From Cephaloticoccus capnophilus (GTDB lineage: Bacteria > Verrucomicrobiota > Verrucomicrobiia > Opitutales > Opitutaceae), in contig NZ_LSZP01000016.1 of assembly GCF_001580045.1 (NCBI RefSeq), forward strand, positions 1-36,169: 36,169 bases of DNA, written 5' to 3'. Positions 17,912 to 26,123 of this stretch are shown here, piece after piece. A program made the translations under genes and the position numbers. How positions within the stretch are numbered: position 1 is the stretch's first letter; every line of letters starts with the position of its first letter. The notes beneath the pieces were generated by a model. The model had not been told where the DNA came from and ran no database searches. It saw nothing but the letters and a program-made list of their open reading frames with translations.

Positions 17912-19781
17912 GAGTAAGCGTTTTTAGCCCGAGGAGGTGTAGGCCGGTTTCGAGGAAGAGGAGTGTGCGGGCGCACAGTAAGAGGCGGCGGGCTTGGATG
18001 CCGGGGGAGTCGTTTAATACTTTCTCGGCGGCGTAGAAGCTGCTGAAGGTGCCGGCCAACTCGAAGAGGTAGGTGCACAGGAAGTGCGGGCGGAGTTGCT
18101 CGGTGGTGGTTTGCAGCACAGCGGGGAGCTGGAGGAGCTTTCGCGCGAGGGCTAGTTCGTGCTCGGTCTCGGGCGCGGAGGCTGCGCCTGCGGCAGTCGC
18201 TGCGCTCGCGGTGTTCGTGTAGGGATCGAGCCCGAGTTTGCGAAAAATGGAGTGAATGCGGGTGACCGCGTAGAGGAGGTAGGGGGCGGTGTTGCCGTCA
18301 AAGGAGAGGATTTTTTCCCACTTAAAGACGTAGTCGCTGCTGCGGTTTTGGGAGAGGTCGGCGTAGCGGACGGCTCCGAGTCCGACGGCAGCGGCGATTT
18401 CGCGGCGGTCGGTTTCGGGCAGGGTGGGGGATTTTTCGCTGACGAGCGCGTAGGCGCGTTCGATTCCTTCGTCGAGGAGGGCTTGGAGGCGGATGGGGTC
18501 GCCGGTACGGGTTTTGATGGCGCGGCCATCGTCTCCTAGAATCGCGCCGAAGGAGACGTGTTCAAACTCGGGCAAGCGGTAGCCTTTGGCCGCATACCAT
18601 TTTTGGGTGGTTAGCCAGAGTTGCTCGAAGTGGTCGGTCTGGCGGGTGTCGGTGAGGATGATGATGGTGTCGGCCTCGAAGTGCTCGGTGCGGTAGAGCA
18701 TGGTGGCCAGATCGGTCGTGGCGTAGTTGGAGGCGCCGTCGGATTTGCGGACGATGAAGGGTTGCTTGGCGAAGCGCGGGTGCTCGGGGTGAAAGACGAC
18801 GAGCGCGCCTTGCGACTCGGTGGCGAGGCCGCAGTCCTGTAGCTCGGTGTAGATGCGGGCGAGCTTGTCGTTGTAAAAGCTCTCGCCGAGTTCGTGGTCG
18901 AAGCGGATGTCGAGCTGTTGGTAAATTTGCTGAAACGCGGTGGAGCTGGTGGCGTTGATCTGTCGCCAGAGTGCTAGGTTTTCTGCGTCGCCGGACTGGA
19001 GTTTGACGAGTTCGGCGCGGGCGGCATCGAGGATCGCGGGATCGGCTTTCGTGGCGGCATCGGCGGCTTTGTAGAGTCGTTCGAGCTCTTCGAGCGGGTC
19101 GCGAGCGAGTGCCTCGGCGTCGAGGAGGGTTTTGTAGCCCCAGATCAGTTTGCCGAATTGGGTGCCCCAGTCGCCGATGTGGTTATCGCGGATGACCTGT
19201 GCGCCGCAGAATTCCAGCAAGCGGCAGATGGCCTCGCCGATGACCATGCTGCGGATGTGGCCGACGTGGAGTTGTTTGGCGGTGTTGGGCGAGCTGTAGT
19301 CGACGATGGTGCGTTCGCCGCCGTGGGTGCTGGCTGCACCTTCGCGGAGTCGCGCGCCGGAGTCGTAGTGAGCGAGCCAGTCGAGGAGGGCCGCGGGGCG
19401 GGCGGTAAAGTTGATGAAGCCGGGGCCGGCTATCGCGATGTCGAAGCGTTCGCGGAGCGAGTCGGGTAGCGCAGCAACGAGTTTTTCGGCGAGCGCGCGT
19501 GGGTTTTGTTTGCGCGCCTTTGCGTAGGGGAGGACGCCGTTGGCCTGAAAATCGCCGTGGCGCGGATCGGCTGGGCGAAGCTCTGGGCAGAACTCATTTG
19601 CGCCTTCGAGAGTGGGGGGCTGTGACTCTTTGCCTTCTTGGAGAGCGCCCGTTGTGAGTTCGTCTTTCGGCTGCGTGGGCTCATCCCGCAGTGCGGTTGT
19701 GGCGGCTTGCCGAAGTGCGGCGTCGAGTTCGTTGGCGAGGTTAAAGCTTGGGGGCTGGAGGGCGGCTTGGGCGGCGGGCAT
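17904..19781 (-). CDS. argS: Arginyl-tRNA synthetase
   Basis: ArgRS charges tRNA-Arg. The 625-aa class I synthetase starts with the Add-1 domain (LANELDAALRQAATTAL ... DPRHGDFQAN), then VDYSSPNTAKQLHVGHIRS with the HIGH-type motif HVGH at 172-175, IGDWGTQFG, and YATTDLATMLYR. The KMSKS position reads GRAIKTRTGDP, the degenerate form common in bacterial ArgRS. The anticodon-binding DALR-like domain (FDGNTAPYLLYAVTRIHSIF to the end) is complete. Residues about 32-68 form an acidic, Gln/Pro/Glu-rich insertion within the Add-1 domain. Its DNA includes a 26-bp segment related to one upstream of the gene (see findings). The start at 19781 has no Shine-Dalgarno sequence. Confidence 0.97.
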   Translation of the reverse strand: MPAAQAALQPPSFNLANELDAALRQAATTALRDEPTQPKDELTTGALQEGKESQPPTLEGANEFCPELRPADPRHGDFQANGVLPYAKARKQNPRALAEKLVAALPDSLRERFDIAIAGPGFINFTARPAALLDWLAHYDSGARLREGAASTHGGERTIVDYSSPNTAKQLHVGHIRSMVIGEAICRLLEFCGAQVIRDNHIGDWGTQFGKLIWGYKTLLDAEALARDPLEELERLYKAADAATKADPAILDAARAELVKLQSGDAENLALWRQINATSSTAFQQIYQQLDIRFDHELGESFYNDKLARIYTELQDCGLATESQGALVVFHPEHPRFAKQPFIVRKSDGASNYATTDLATMLYRTEHFEADTIIILTDTRQTDHFEQLWLTTQKWYAAKGYRLPEFEHVSFGAILGDDGRAIKTRTGDPIRLQALLDEGIERAYALVSEKSPTLPETDRREIAAAVGLGAVRYADLSQNRSSDYVFKWEKILSFDGNTAPYLLYAVTRIHSIFRKLGLDPYTNTASAATAAGAASAPETEHELALARKLLQLPAVLQTTTEQLRPHFLCTYLFELAGTFSSFYAAEKVLNDSPGIQARRLLLCARTLLFLETGLHLLGLKTLTRM

Positions 19782-20251
19782 GATTGGGCGAATTTAGCGG
19801 GCTGCGAGAGCCGTCGCGCAAGCGCGTTATAGGGGGAGTGGCGACAAGCGCGCTATCCTTGGCGGCGCGCAGTGAGCGCTGCCGTTTGGGGCGAACTCTC
19901 GCTGCGAGTTCATCCTTCGGCTGCGCGACGGTGGAGCTTCCCAAGCTGGGGCACTTTGGCGGTTTTTTGCCGCTGGGCTGCGCAAATCTACTTCCCTGTG
20001 TAACGCTTGCAGGTTTCCGTCAGTGAAATCGTAACATTATTAAAAATAAGGATTTGCGTATTTTGTTAGTAATATTGCGGGCTGTAAATCGCTTGCATGG
20101 GGGAGGGCGTGGCGCATTTCACCGCGACTCTTACACGGGCCAGCAACCCCAGTTGGTCGGCCTGTTTTTACCCAACCCCAACCCCCACTTTGCTGCGCAG
20201 GTCTGTATTGTTTCTTAAACTACGGATTGCGCTGCGTAACCCCTGGATTAC
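19782..20251. other. 470-bp divergent intergenic region, argS / TonB receptor
   Basis: No gene is supported. Around 19893-19911 a GAACTC-7 nt-GAGTTC hairpin overlaps the segment shared with argS. From 20028 to 20075 the composition turns sharply AT-rich in an otherwise GC-rich region and probably holds the receptor promoter; TTGCAG (20007) and TAACAT (20032), 19 bp apart, are a weak pair. An imperfect hairpin GGCCAGCAAC/GTTGGTCGGCC lies near 20138-20163. No cobalamin, TPP or other riboswitch signature was recognised. Confidence 0.5.
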
Positions 20252-22588
20252 ATGACAAGACGACCTTTGTTTAAGACGGCCGCGAAGACGGCGTTAGCTG
20301 CGCTTTCGTTTGGCCCGTTGGGCTTTGCACAAGAGGCACCTCAAGCCACAGCAGCAGCGGCCAACGATGCCGATATTGTGACTCTATCGGTGTTCGAGGT
20401 TTCGTCCTCCGCACCGGCGCGTTACCAAGCGGCGGAGTCTGCGGCGGGCGGGCGCATTAATACCAGCATTATGGACACGCCGACAACGGTGACCGTGCTG
20501 ACGAGCGACTTCCTCAGCGATGTGGGCGGCACGCGCGTGCTTGAGGCGGCCAAATACGTGGCGGGCGTCTCCGAGGCGACGATTCCCAACGCACTCGACC
20601 GCGTAATCATTCGCGGCTTTCAAACCGATGGGCGGCGCGTCGATGGGTTTCACACTGGCGGTCAGGCCAACTACGACCACGGTGCGATCGAGCGCGTGGA
20701 GGTCGTCAAAGGCCCCGATGCCGTCCTTCACCCAGCGGGCGCGCCGGGTGGCACGATCAACCTTGTGACGAAGAAGCCGCAGTGGACGCCCGGCGGCTCG
20801 CTCAAGCTGCAAGTCGGCGAATACGATGTGAACCGCGTCGAGGCCGATGTGACCGGGCCGATAAACGACCACTTCGCTTACCGGATGGTCGCCGCTTTGC
20901 AGGACAACGAGGGCTATATCGACGGCGCGTTTCGCGAGTCCACGCTGCTGACTCCCTCGCTGACTTGGAAGATCTCGCCGCAAGCGCAACTCACGCTGCG
21001 CTACGAGTATTACTACTTTAAGGCGGCAAACATCGTGGGCATCCCGACCGATCCGAGCGTAGGGACGCGCGACCCGTTTAAGGTGATGCAGGGCGTGCCG
21101 CATAACTTTAACCCGACCTTTGGGAAGGACTACGAGTTTCGCCGGACGACTGCGCACACGGGAACGCTGCTGTTTACTTCCGCGGTGACCGACCGGCTCT
21201 CGGTGCGGCTCGCGGGGCGTCTTACCGAGATGTATACGCCGGACTCGGACTTGCGCATTCGGCTCAAAAGTCCCGGCGGCAGCCGCAACCCGTTTACTGG
21301 AGAGTGGGAGGGCGGTGTCGACTGGGTGAACACGTCGAGTGATCCGGCCAACCCGAACTTCGTCGCCACGCCCGCTGCGCCCGTTAGCCCGATCATCGGC
21401 CTGACTGGTTGGCAGGGCAACTTCGGCGACCGTTACCGCGACGTGCAAAACGACTGGTCGTACATCGTAGACGGCACGGCGGCGAAATCGACGACGCTCG
21501 TGGGCTTCTCGTATTCGTATTTCCACAACACCGGCCAAGGCTATAACCGCATCTCGCCGGACATCGACATTACTAAAGAAACCCGCCCCAGCGGCCCCTC
21601 AATCATTACGCCTTCGGTGCGCGACCAGCGCACGAATACGAGCCGCTACCAAGTCTACTTGACCGAGCAACTCGAACTTTTCGAAGGGCGCCTAATGCTC
21701 AATGGCGGAGTCGCTCACCTGACCTTTAACGGCATGTATCACGACAAACACGAGCCCGCTGCGCCGCCGCCCAATCCTGTCTTGCCCGGCCAAGCCTTCG
21801 CGGGCGAGGGCAGCAAGGCGACTTACAACTACGGGCTCGTCGTGAAGCCGATCCGCAACGTCTCGCTCTACTACGGGCACACAGAAAACGCGGTGCCCAT
21901 CGGGCCTAACGACTACAGGCGCGCCAACCAAGGCGAGGTTCCGCTTTTCTCGGCGGGCACGCAGGACGAGGTCGGCATCAAAGCGAACTTCCTTGATGGG
22001 CGGATTATCGCGAGCGTGGCCTATTACGAAATCGAGCAGACCGGCTATGCGCTGCACAACCCGGGCAACTTCGCGACGCCGCAGCCGCCACAGCCCTTGC
22101 CTGCGATCATTAGCACGCGCAACGGCAGCGGCTGGGAGTTTCAGCTTGCGGGCTCCGTCACCGAAGCTCTCTCCGTGATGGCGAGCTTCGCGGACACCAA
22201 GAATCGAAACCCCGATGGCATCATGCTCAACAGCTCTGCCGAGGATTTGGGCGCGCTCTTTGTCCGCTACGAGCTCAATAAGGGCCGGCTCGGCGGCCTC
22301 GCGCTCGCCGTCGGCGTGAACTATCAGGGCAAGCGTGCCGCAGGCGACACGGCAGGTTACACAGACGCCTCGACGCCCGATAACCTGATTCCCAACCAGC
22401 CCTCCGCTTACATGCCTGCGCGCACGCTCGTCGATGTGACGCTCAGCTACAGCCGTAAAAACTGGAGCTACGGGCTCACGCTCGCCAACGCGCTCGACAA
22501 GACCTACTACGCCGCTGCCGATAGCCGTGACCTCATCAACGTCGGCACCCCGCGCAACCTCTCCGGCACCATCACTTGGAAGTTTTAA
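20252..22588 (+). CDS. TonB-dependent outer-membrane receptor (siderophore-type)
   Basis: The 778-aa receptor has a signal peptide (MTRRPLFKTAAKTALAALS, cut near FAQ-EA), then a TonB-box-like DIVTLSVFEVSSS at about residues 41-53, a motif familiar from Opitutaceae receptors. The plug domain follows: MDTPTTVTVLTSDFLSDVGG, VIIRGFQTDGRRVDGFH, and IERVEVVKGPDAVLHPAGAPGG with INLVTKKP, which is the siderophore-receptor subclass pattern. The rest is a 22-strand barrel ending LSGTITWKF with a terminal Phe, as needed for outer-membrane insertion. It takes up a ligand using TonB energy; the substrate cannot be read from sequence. It stands alone, followed by a long hairpin and then a solute-binding protein. 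Confidence 0.92.
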   Translation: MTRRPLFKTAAKTALAALSFGPLGFAQEAPQATAAAANDADIVTLSVFEVSSSAPARYQAAESAAGGRINTSIMDTPTTVTVLTSDFLSDVGGTRVLEAAKYVAGVSEATIPNALDRVIIRGFQTDGRRVDGFHTGGQANYDHGAIERVEVVKGPDAVLHPAGAPGGTINLVTKKPQWTPGGSLKLQVGEYDVNRVEADVTGPINDHFAYRMVAALQDNEGYIDGAFRESTLLTPSLTWKISPQAQLTLRYEYYYFKAANIVGIPTDPSVGTRDPFKVMQGVPHNFNPTFGKDYEFRRTTAHTGTLLFTSAVTDRLSVRLAGRLTEMYTPDSDLRIRLKSPGGSRNPFTGEWEGGVDWVNTSSDPANPNFVATPAAPVSPIIGLTGWQGNFGDRYRDVQNDWSYIVDGTAAKSTTLVGFSYSYFHNTGQGYNRISPDIDITKETRPSGPSIITPSVRDQRTNTSRYQVYLTEQLELFEGRLMLNGGVAHLTFNGMYHDKHEPAAPPPNPVLPGQAFAGEGSKATYNYGLVVKPIRNVSLYYGHTENAVPIGPNDYRRANQGEVPLFSAGTQDEVGIKANFLDGRIIASVAYYEIEQTGYALHNPGNFATPQPPQPLPAIISTRNGSGWEFQLAGSVTEALSVMASFADTKNRNPDGIMLNSSAEDLGALFVRYELNKGRLGGLALAVGVNYQGKRAAGDTAGYTDASTPDNLIPNQPSAYMPARTLVDVTLSYSRKNWSYGLTLANALDKTYYAAADSRDLINVGTPRNLSGTITWKF

Positions 22589-22595
22589 GGACAAT

Positions 22596-22642
22596 ACAGA
22601 AGCGATTCACATCGTGTGTGACACGGCGTGAATCGTTTCTGT
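22596..22642 (+). terminator. Long stem-loop after the TonB receptor
   Basis: Fifteen-base arms ACAGAAGCGATTCAC and GTGAATCGTTTCTGT (one G-U pair) enclose a 2x2 internal loop and an inner stem CGTGT-gtg-ACACG. The structure starts 8 bp after the receptor stop. There is no run of T after it, so it may be a bidirectional or Rho-assisted terminator, or protect the mRNA 3' end. Confidence 0.65.
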
Positions 22643-22731
22643 AACTCGGTGCAGGTGCAGACCTGCCGCTGCCCGCGTAGGGCCGCCGCCGCGCGCAGCG
22701 GAAACCCTTAGAACCCCAACCCCGCTTTTTG

Positions 22732-24120
22732 ATGAATACGCTTTTTCGGAAAGTCCTCGCTTCATTTTTTTCGCCGGGGCTCTTCGTCGTTCTCGGCATT
22801 GCGATTGTGACGAGTGCGATCGTCGCGCTGACCTCGAGTGACGAATCCGAAGGGATCGAAATCGTAGGCTTTGCGTGGCAGAAGCACGCGGCCTTTGTCC
22901 CGCGCGTGGAGCGTTGGAATCGGGAGAATCCCGAAAATCCCTTTGTCCTAAAACTCCTCTCTGAGCGCTCGCTCGAGCAGCGGATGCTCTCGGGCTTTCT
23001 CTCCGGCACGCCGCTTGCCGACATGCTCGATACGCATGAGGCTATTTTCCCTAAAGCCTTTCTTGGCCCCTTGGAAAACGTGGGCTTCCTCGACCTCACA
23101 GACCGGATGCACGACGAGGGACTCTTTGAACAATACAACGAGCCCTCGCTCTCGCATGTGACCTATCAAGGCCGCGTCTTTGGGTTGCCGCAAGACGTGC
23201 ACCCCGTGCTCCTCGCGTATCGGTCGGACATCGTCGAGGCGGCCGGGATCGACGTCTCGAAAATCGAGACTTGGGACGATTATTTTAGCGCGATGCGCCC
23301 GCTGCTCGCCGACCGCGATGGCGACGGGCTACCCGACCATTACGCGCTCAACCTTTCCGATGTGGCGGCCAACGAAATTTACATGCTCGTCATGCAAAAT
23401 GACGGCGTGCTCTTCGATGAAAACGACGAGCCCGCCTTCGCTAACGAGCGCAACGCCTACACGCTCGCCAAAATCACGACCTGGGTCACGGGCCCCGAGC
23501 GCGCGACTTTCTATTTGCCGTATGGGGCTGCGGGGAACCAGCAACGGCTCGAGGGCTTGGCGATTGGCGAGCTGGTCATCGACCCGACCATCGGCATGTG
23601 GAAACTCGAAACTCCCGGGCTCGCGGGAAAGGTGAAGTTGATGCCGCTGCCCGCGTGGGAAAAGGGCGGCCGGCGCACGAGTGTCATTGGCGGCTCAATG
23701 ATGAGTATTAACAAGCGTAGCCCGCACATCGAGCTGTGTTGGGAAATGACCAAGGAACTCTACGTATCCGCTGAAGTGGCCGAGAGTACTTGGCGGATAG
23801 CGGGGATCATTTCCCCCGTAAAGGCACTTTGGAACGAGCCGTTCTATCACGAGCCGGATCCCTTCTTTAGCGGGCAGTCGCCCGGCACACTTTTCATCGA
23901 GCAGGCACCAGATGTTCCGCGCCGCCCGCCCTCGCCCTACAGTTTGCTCGCCCGTGCGCGCATCGGCACGGCAGCGATGGCTCTGCGCGCGTATGCCGAC
24001 AAACACGAGATTTACGACGTCGAGCGGCTAAAGCCGGAGGCCTTGCGGCTGCTCCAACACGAAGAGGCTGCGCTTAAAAAACTTATCTCGCGCAATCTTC
24101 TGTTAGTAGAGCGCGAGTAG
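22732..24120 (+). CDS. Membrane-anchored extracellular solute-binding protein (family 1)
   Basis: This 462-aa protein resembles sugar-binding proteins of ABC importers (bacterial family 1/MalE-like). A transmembrane segment occupies about residues 13-34 (SPGLFVVLGIAIVTSAIVAL), with no lipobox cysteine and no clear cleavage site, so it may stay anchored in the inner membrane. Family features include NRENPENPFVLKLLSERSLE, YQGRVFGLPQDVHPVLLAYR, ETWDDYFSAMRPLLADRDGD and the later GGRRTSVIGGSMMSINKRS. DRDGDGLPDHY is a calcium-loop-like sequence. No permease or ATPase genes are adjacent, so it is an orphan; the receptor upstream could deliver its ligand to the periplasm. ATG at 22732 is preferred to TTG at 22729. 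Confidence 0.82.
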   Translation: MNTLFRKVLASFFSPGLFVVLGIAIVTSAIVALTSSDESEGIEIVGFAWQKHAAFVPRVERWNRENPENPFVLKLLSERSLEQRMLSGFLSGTPLADMLDTHEAIFPKAFLGPLENVGFLDLTDRMHDEGLFEQYNEPSLSHVTYQGRVFGLPQDVHPVLLAYRSDIVEAAGIDVSKIETWDDYFSAMRPLLADRDGDGLPDHYALNLSDVAANEIYMLVMQNDGVLFDENDEPAFANERNAYTLAKITTWVTGPERATFYLPYGAAGNQQRLEGLAIGELVIDPTIGMWKLETPGLAGKVKLMPLPAWEKGGRRTSVIGGSMMSINKRSPHIELCWEMTKELYVSAEVAESTWRIAGIISPVKALWNEPFYHEPDPFFSGQSPGTLFIEQAPDVPRRPPSPYSLLARARIGTAAMALRAYADKHEIYDVERLKPEALRLLQHEEAALKKLISRNLLLVERE

Positions 24121-24353
24121 AGGTGGGCGCCCTCGCGCGCGCCGTCAGCTAAAGCGACCCTGCACATGAGTTCGTTCGTCGCTGCGGGCCGGTCCTGTGC
24201 ACCTCGCTCAGCCCGCCGTTATATAAGAGGGGCCGCTCCCCGTAATAATACGGGCTTAAGACTCCCTTTTACCTCGACATTTTGACACAAAGTCATTGGC
24301 TCCGAAACTTTTCCGCCCTGCGGGGTCAAACCGCTTTTTCATAAAAAACGCAC

Positions 24354-25697
24354 ATGAGTAGCAAACGCACTATCCCGGCCCGCCGCTTTATTAAGCCCAG
24401 CTTTCACTCCCTGATCGAAAAAAAGCGCGACGGACAGGAGTTCACCCAAGAGGAAATTCGCTATATCATTGATAGCACGCTGGATGGCGAGATGCCGAAG
24501 CACCAGTTGTCGGCCCTATTAATGGCGATCTACTTCGCCAACATGTCGGCCCAAGAGACCGCCACGCTGACCGAGGAAATGATGCTTTCGGGCGAGGTTA
24601 TCGACCTCTCGCATATCGCTAAGCCCAAGATTGACAAGTACACGACCGGCGGTGTCGGCGATAAAGCCGCGCTCGTCCTCGTGCCTCTGGCGATGGCCGC
24701 CGGCGTTGTTGTGCCGATGATGTGCGGAGTTGAGCACGACTACATCATGAGCCCGATTGACAAGCTGCGCGCCGTCCCGGGCTTTGAGGGTAAGCTCTCC
24801 ATCGAGGCCTTCACCAAGCAGCTCGCTAAAGTCGGCGGCGCGATTGTGAAGCAGGATGAACACCTCGCCCCGGCGGACGCGCAGTTTTACGCGTTGCGCA
24901 AAGAGACGGGCACCATTCCCAGCTTGCCACTGATCACCGGCAGCGTCCTTTCCAAAAAACTCGCCGAAGGGGCCGAGGGGCTCGTGATCGATATCAAGTG
25001 GGGCAATGGCTCCTTCGTGAAAGACCTTGAGCAAGCCAAGCAACTCGCCCGCTCAATGACCCGTGTGGGCCGCGCGCTGAAACGTCGCTGTGTCGCGCTC
25101 GTTACCGATATGAATCAGCCACTCGGCGACAGTGTCGGCACCTCGCTCGAAATTAAGGAAGCGATCCAACTCCTCAAAGGCGAAGGCCCCGAAGACTTAA
25201 AGGAGTTGATCCTGAAGCTCGGCATGGAAGTCGTGCGTTTGGCGGGCGTTGCGGGGTCAACACTCTCTGCCAAGCAGACCGTGCAACGTCACCTGACCGA
25301 CGGCACGGCACTCGAAAAGCTCAAAGACCTCATCAAAGCCCAAGGCGGCGACACGAGCTACATCGACCATCCCGAGAAATTCCCTGTCGCGCGCCACGTG
25401 CGCAAACTCCCTGCACCAAAGCGTGGCTACGTTCACACGATCAATGCCGCCTACATCATGCAGGGCGTCACAATCCTCAATGGAAGCAGCGACAAGAAGG
25501 GGAAGATCGACCACGCAGTCGGTGTTTCCGAAGTCAAAAAAGTCGGCACGCAAGTGAAGCAAGGCGAGCCACTCATGATGATTCACTACAACGACGAAGC
25601 GAAACTCGAACAGGCCCTAGAGTGCTTCAAGACCGCCTACCGCCTCGCCCCAAAACGGCCTAACCCGCCGCCGCTCGTCGTCGAGCGCGTCGCCTGA
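24354..25697 (+). CDS. deoA: Thymidine/pyrimidine-nucleoside phosphorylase family protein, altered active-site loop
   Basis: Family members split thymidine or uridine with phosphate in nucleoside salvage. The 447-aa protein has the full fold: helical N-terminus (FTQEEIRYIIDSTLDGEMPK), KYTTGGVGDKAALVLVPLAM (family KHSTGGVGD), PSLPLITGSVLSKKLAEG with Ser and Lys of the base site, IDIKWGNGSFVKDLEQAK, and the C-terminal domain with RGYVHTINA and VGTQVKQGEPLMMIHYND. However, the invariant loop GRGLGHTGGT before DKLE reads GVEHDYIMSP (125-134) before DKLR. The frame is clean on both sides, so this is substitution, not sequencing error. Substrate or activity may differ from DeoA, hence a tentative symbol. 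Confidence 0.85.
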   Translation: MSSKRTIPARRFIKPSFHSLIEKKRDGQEFTQEEIRYIIDSTLDGEMPKHQLSALLMAIYFANMSAQETATLTEEMMLSGEVIDLSHIAKPKIDKYTTGGVGDKAALVLVPLAMAAGVVVPMMCGVEHDYIMSPIDKLRAVPGFEGKLSIEAFTKQLAKVGGAIVKQDEHLAPADAQFYALRKETGTIPSLPLITGSVLSKKLAEGAEGLVIDIKWGNGSFVKDLEQAKQLARSMTRVGRALKRRCVALVTDMNQPLGDSVGTSLEIKEAIQLLKGEGPEDLKELILKLGMEVVRLAGVAGSTLSAKQTVQRHLTDGTALEKLKDLIKAQGGDTSYIDHPEKFPVARHVRKLPAPKRGYVHTINAAYIMQGVTILNGSSDKKGKIDHAVGVSEVKKVGTQVKQGEPLMMIHYNDEAKLEQALECFKTAYRLAPKRPNPPPLVVERVA

Positions 25698-25728
25698 CGG
25701 CGGTGCCGGGGAAAGCCCTTTTTACTCA

Positions 25729-25758
25729 AAACGCAGCCTCAACGGGGCTGCGTTTTTT
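25729..25758 (+). terminator. Intrinsic terminator after deoA
   Basis: Stem ACGCAGCC (25731-25738) pairs with GGCTGCGT (25746-25753) and is followed by five T. A residues precede the stem, so it could also serve leftward transcription. It ends 31 bp after the deoA stop. Confidence 0.9.
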
Positions 25759-25785
25759 AGGGTCTGTTCCCGTTTCAAACGCGCG
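25758..25785 (+). repeat. Short dispersed repeat, copy C
   Basis: The segment contains TCTGTTCCCGTTTCAAACG, identical in this core to copy B. It abuts the deoA terminator and ends 17 bp before long repeat copy 3, the same arrangement as copy B with long repeat copy 2. Confidence 0.75.
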
Positions 25786-25802
25786 CCGCGCTCCCTGAGC
25801 TT

Positions 25803-26072
25803 CCACTACGCGTGGGGCGGCAGGCTGTGCCTGCACCCGTTCAATTTGGGATTTCGCATCGCGCTATCGCGCGAAAGCGAAATCCCAAATTTGAAAGCAC
25901 TCCCCCTGTCGCGTTGCGACAGGGAGGGGAAAGTAGAGTGATAACCCGTTTGGGCGAGGTGGGAAAAATCACCAGTAAACTTCCGCCCCAAGGTTTGGGT
26001 TCCTTTCTACCGAACGCTTGGTTGCCGTGCGAATGCACGGCAACCAAGCGGCTCTGTAAATGAGTGCAGCGA
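25803..26072 (+). repeat. Multi-hairpin interspersed repeat, copy 3 (right end lost)
   Basis: This copy lies between the convergent genes deoA and efp. The left terminal repeat (25803-25821) is of the CCACTACGCG type. Its subterminal hairpin is GCAGGC-tgt-GCCTGC instead of GCGGTCA/TGACCGC, so both arms differ together. The GGGATTTCGC/GCGAAATCCC hairpin, GTCGC hairpin and central box (about 25931-25980) are intact. In the last large stem the left arm resembles copy 1 but the right arm (CCAAGCGGCTCTGT) is that of copy 4, so the outer pairing is broken. Homology stops near 26072 and the right terminal repeat is absent. Confidence 0.9.
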
Positions 26073-26076
26073 TGGA

Positions 26077-26098
26077 CGGCGGGCCAACGAGCCCGCCG
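26077..26098 (-). terminator. GC-rich hairpin between copy 3 and efp
   Basis: CGGCGGGC pairs with GCCCGCCG around a CAACGA loop. It replaces the missing right end of repeat copy 3 and lies downstream of efp on the minus strand. There is no U-tract, so terminator function is uncertain. Confidence 0.35.
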
Positions 26099-26102
26099 CC
26101 AA

Positions 26103-26123
26103 ATAAAAGGGGCTGCGCCCCCT
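26103..26123 (-). terminator. Probable intrinsic terminator of efp
   Basis: Reading leftward, AGGGG, a GCGCAG-type loop and CCCCT are followed by TTTTATTT immediately after the efp stop. The stem is short (5-6 bp) but GC-only at its core and has the right position and orientation. Confidence 0.5.

Noticed and set aside
20000-20251. Cobalamin or other riboswitch upstream of the TonB receptor
   Set aside because: No B12-box or other consensus core was found; only a weak hairpin and an AT-rich patch.
20384-21538. 384-codon minus-strand frame in the TonB receptor gene
   Set aside because: The plus strand encodes a complete receptor; the reverse product is Arg/Val-rich with no recognisable fold.
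24121-24353. Terminator or promoter between the solute-binding protein and deoA
   Set aside because: A GGGG-CCGCT-CCCC stem near 24217 and a TTGACA-like word near 24293 exist, but neither has a proper U-tract or a matching -10 box.
24711-24770. A frameshift or sequencing error in deoA explaining the missing HTGGT loop
   Set aside because: No other frame restores the motif, and conserved residues flank the loop in frame on both sides with unchanged length.
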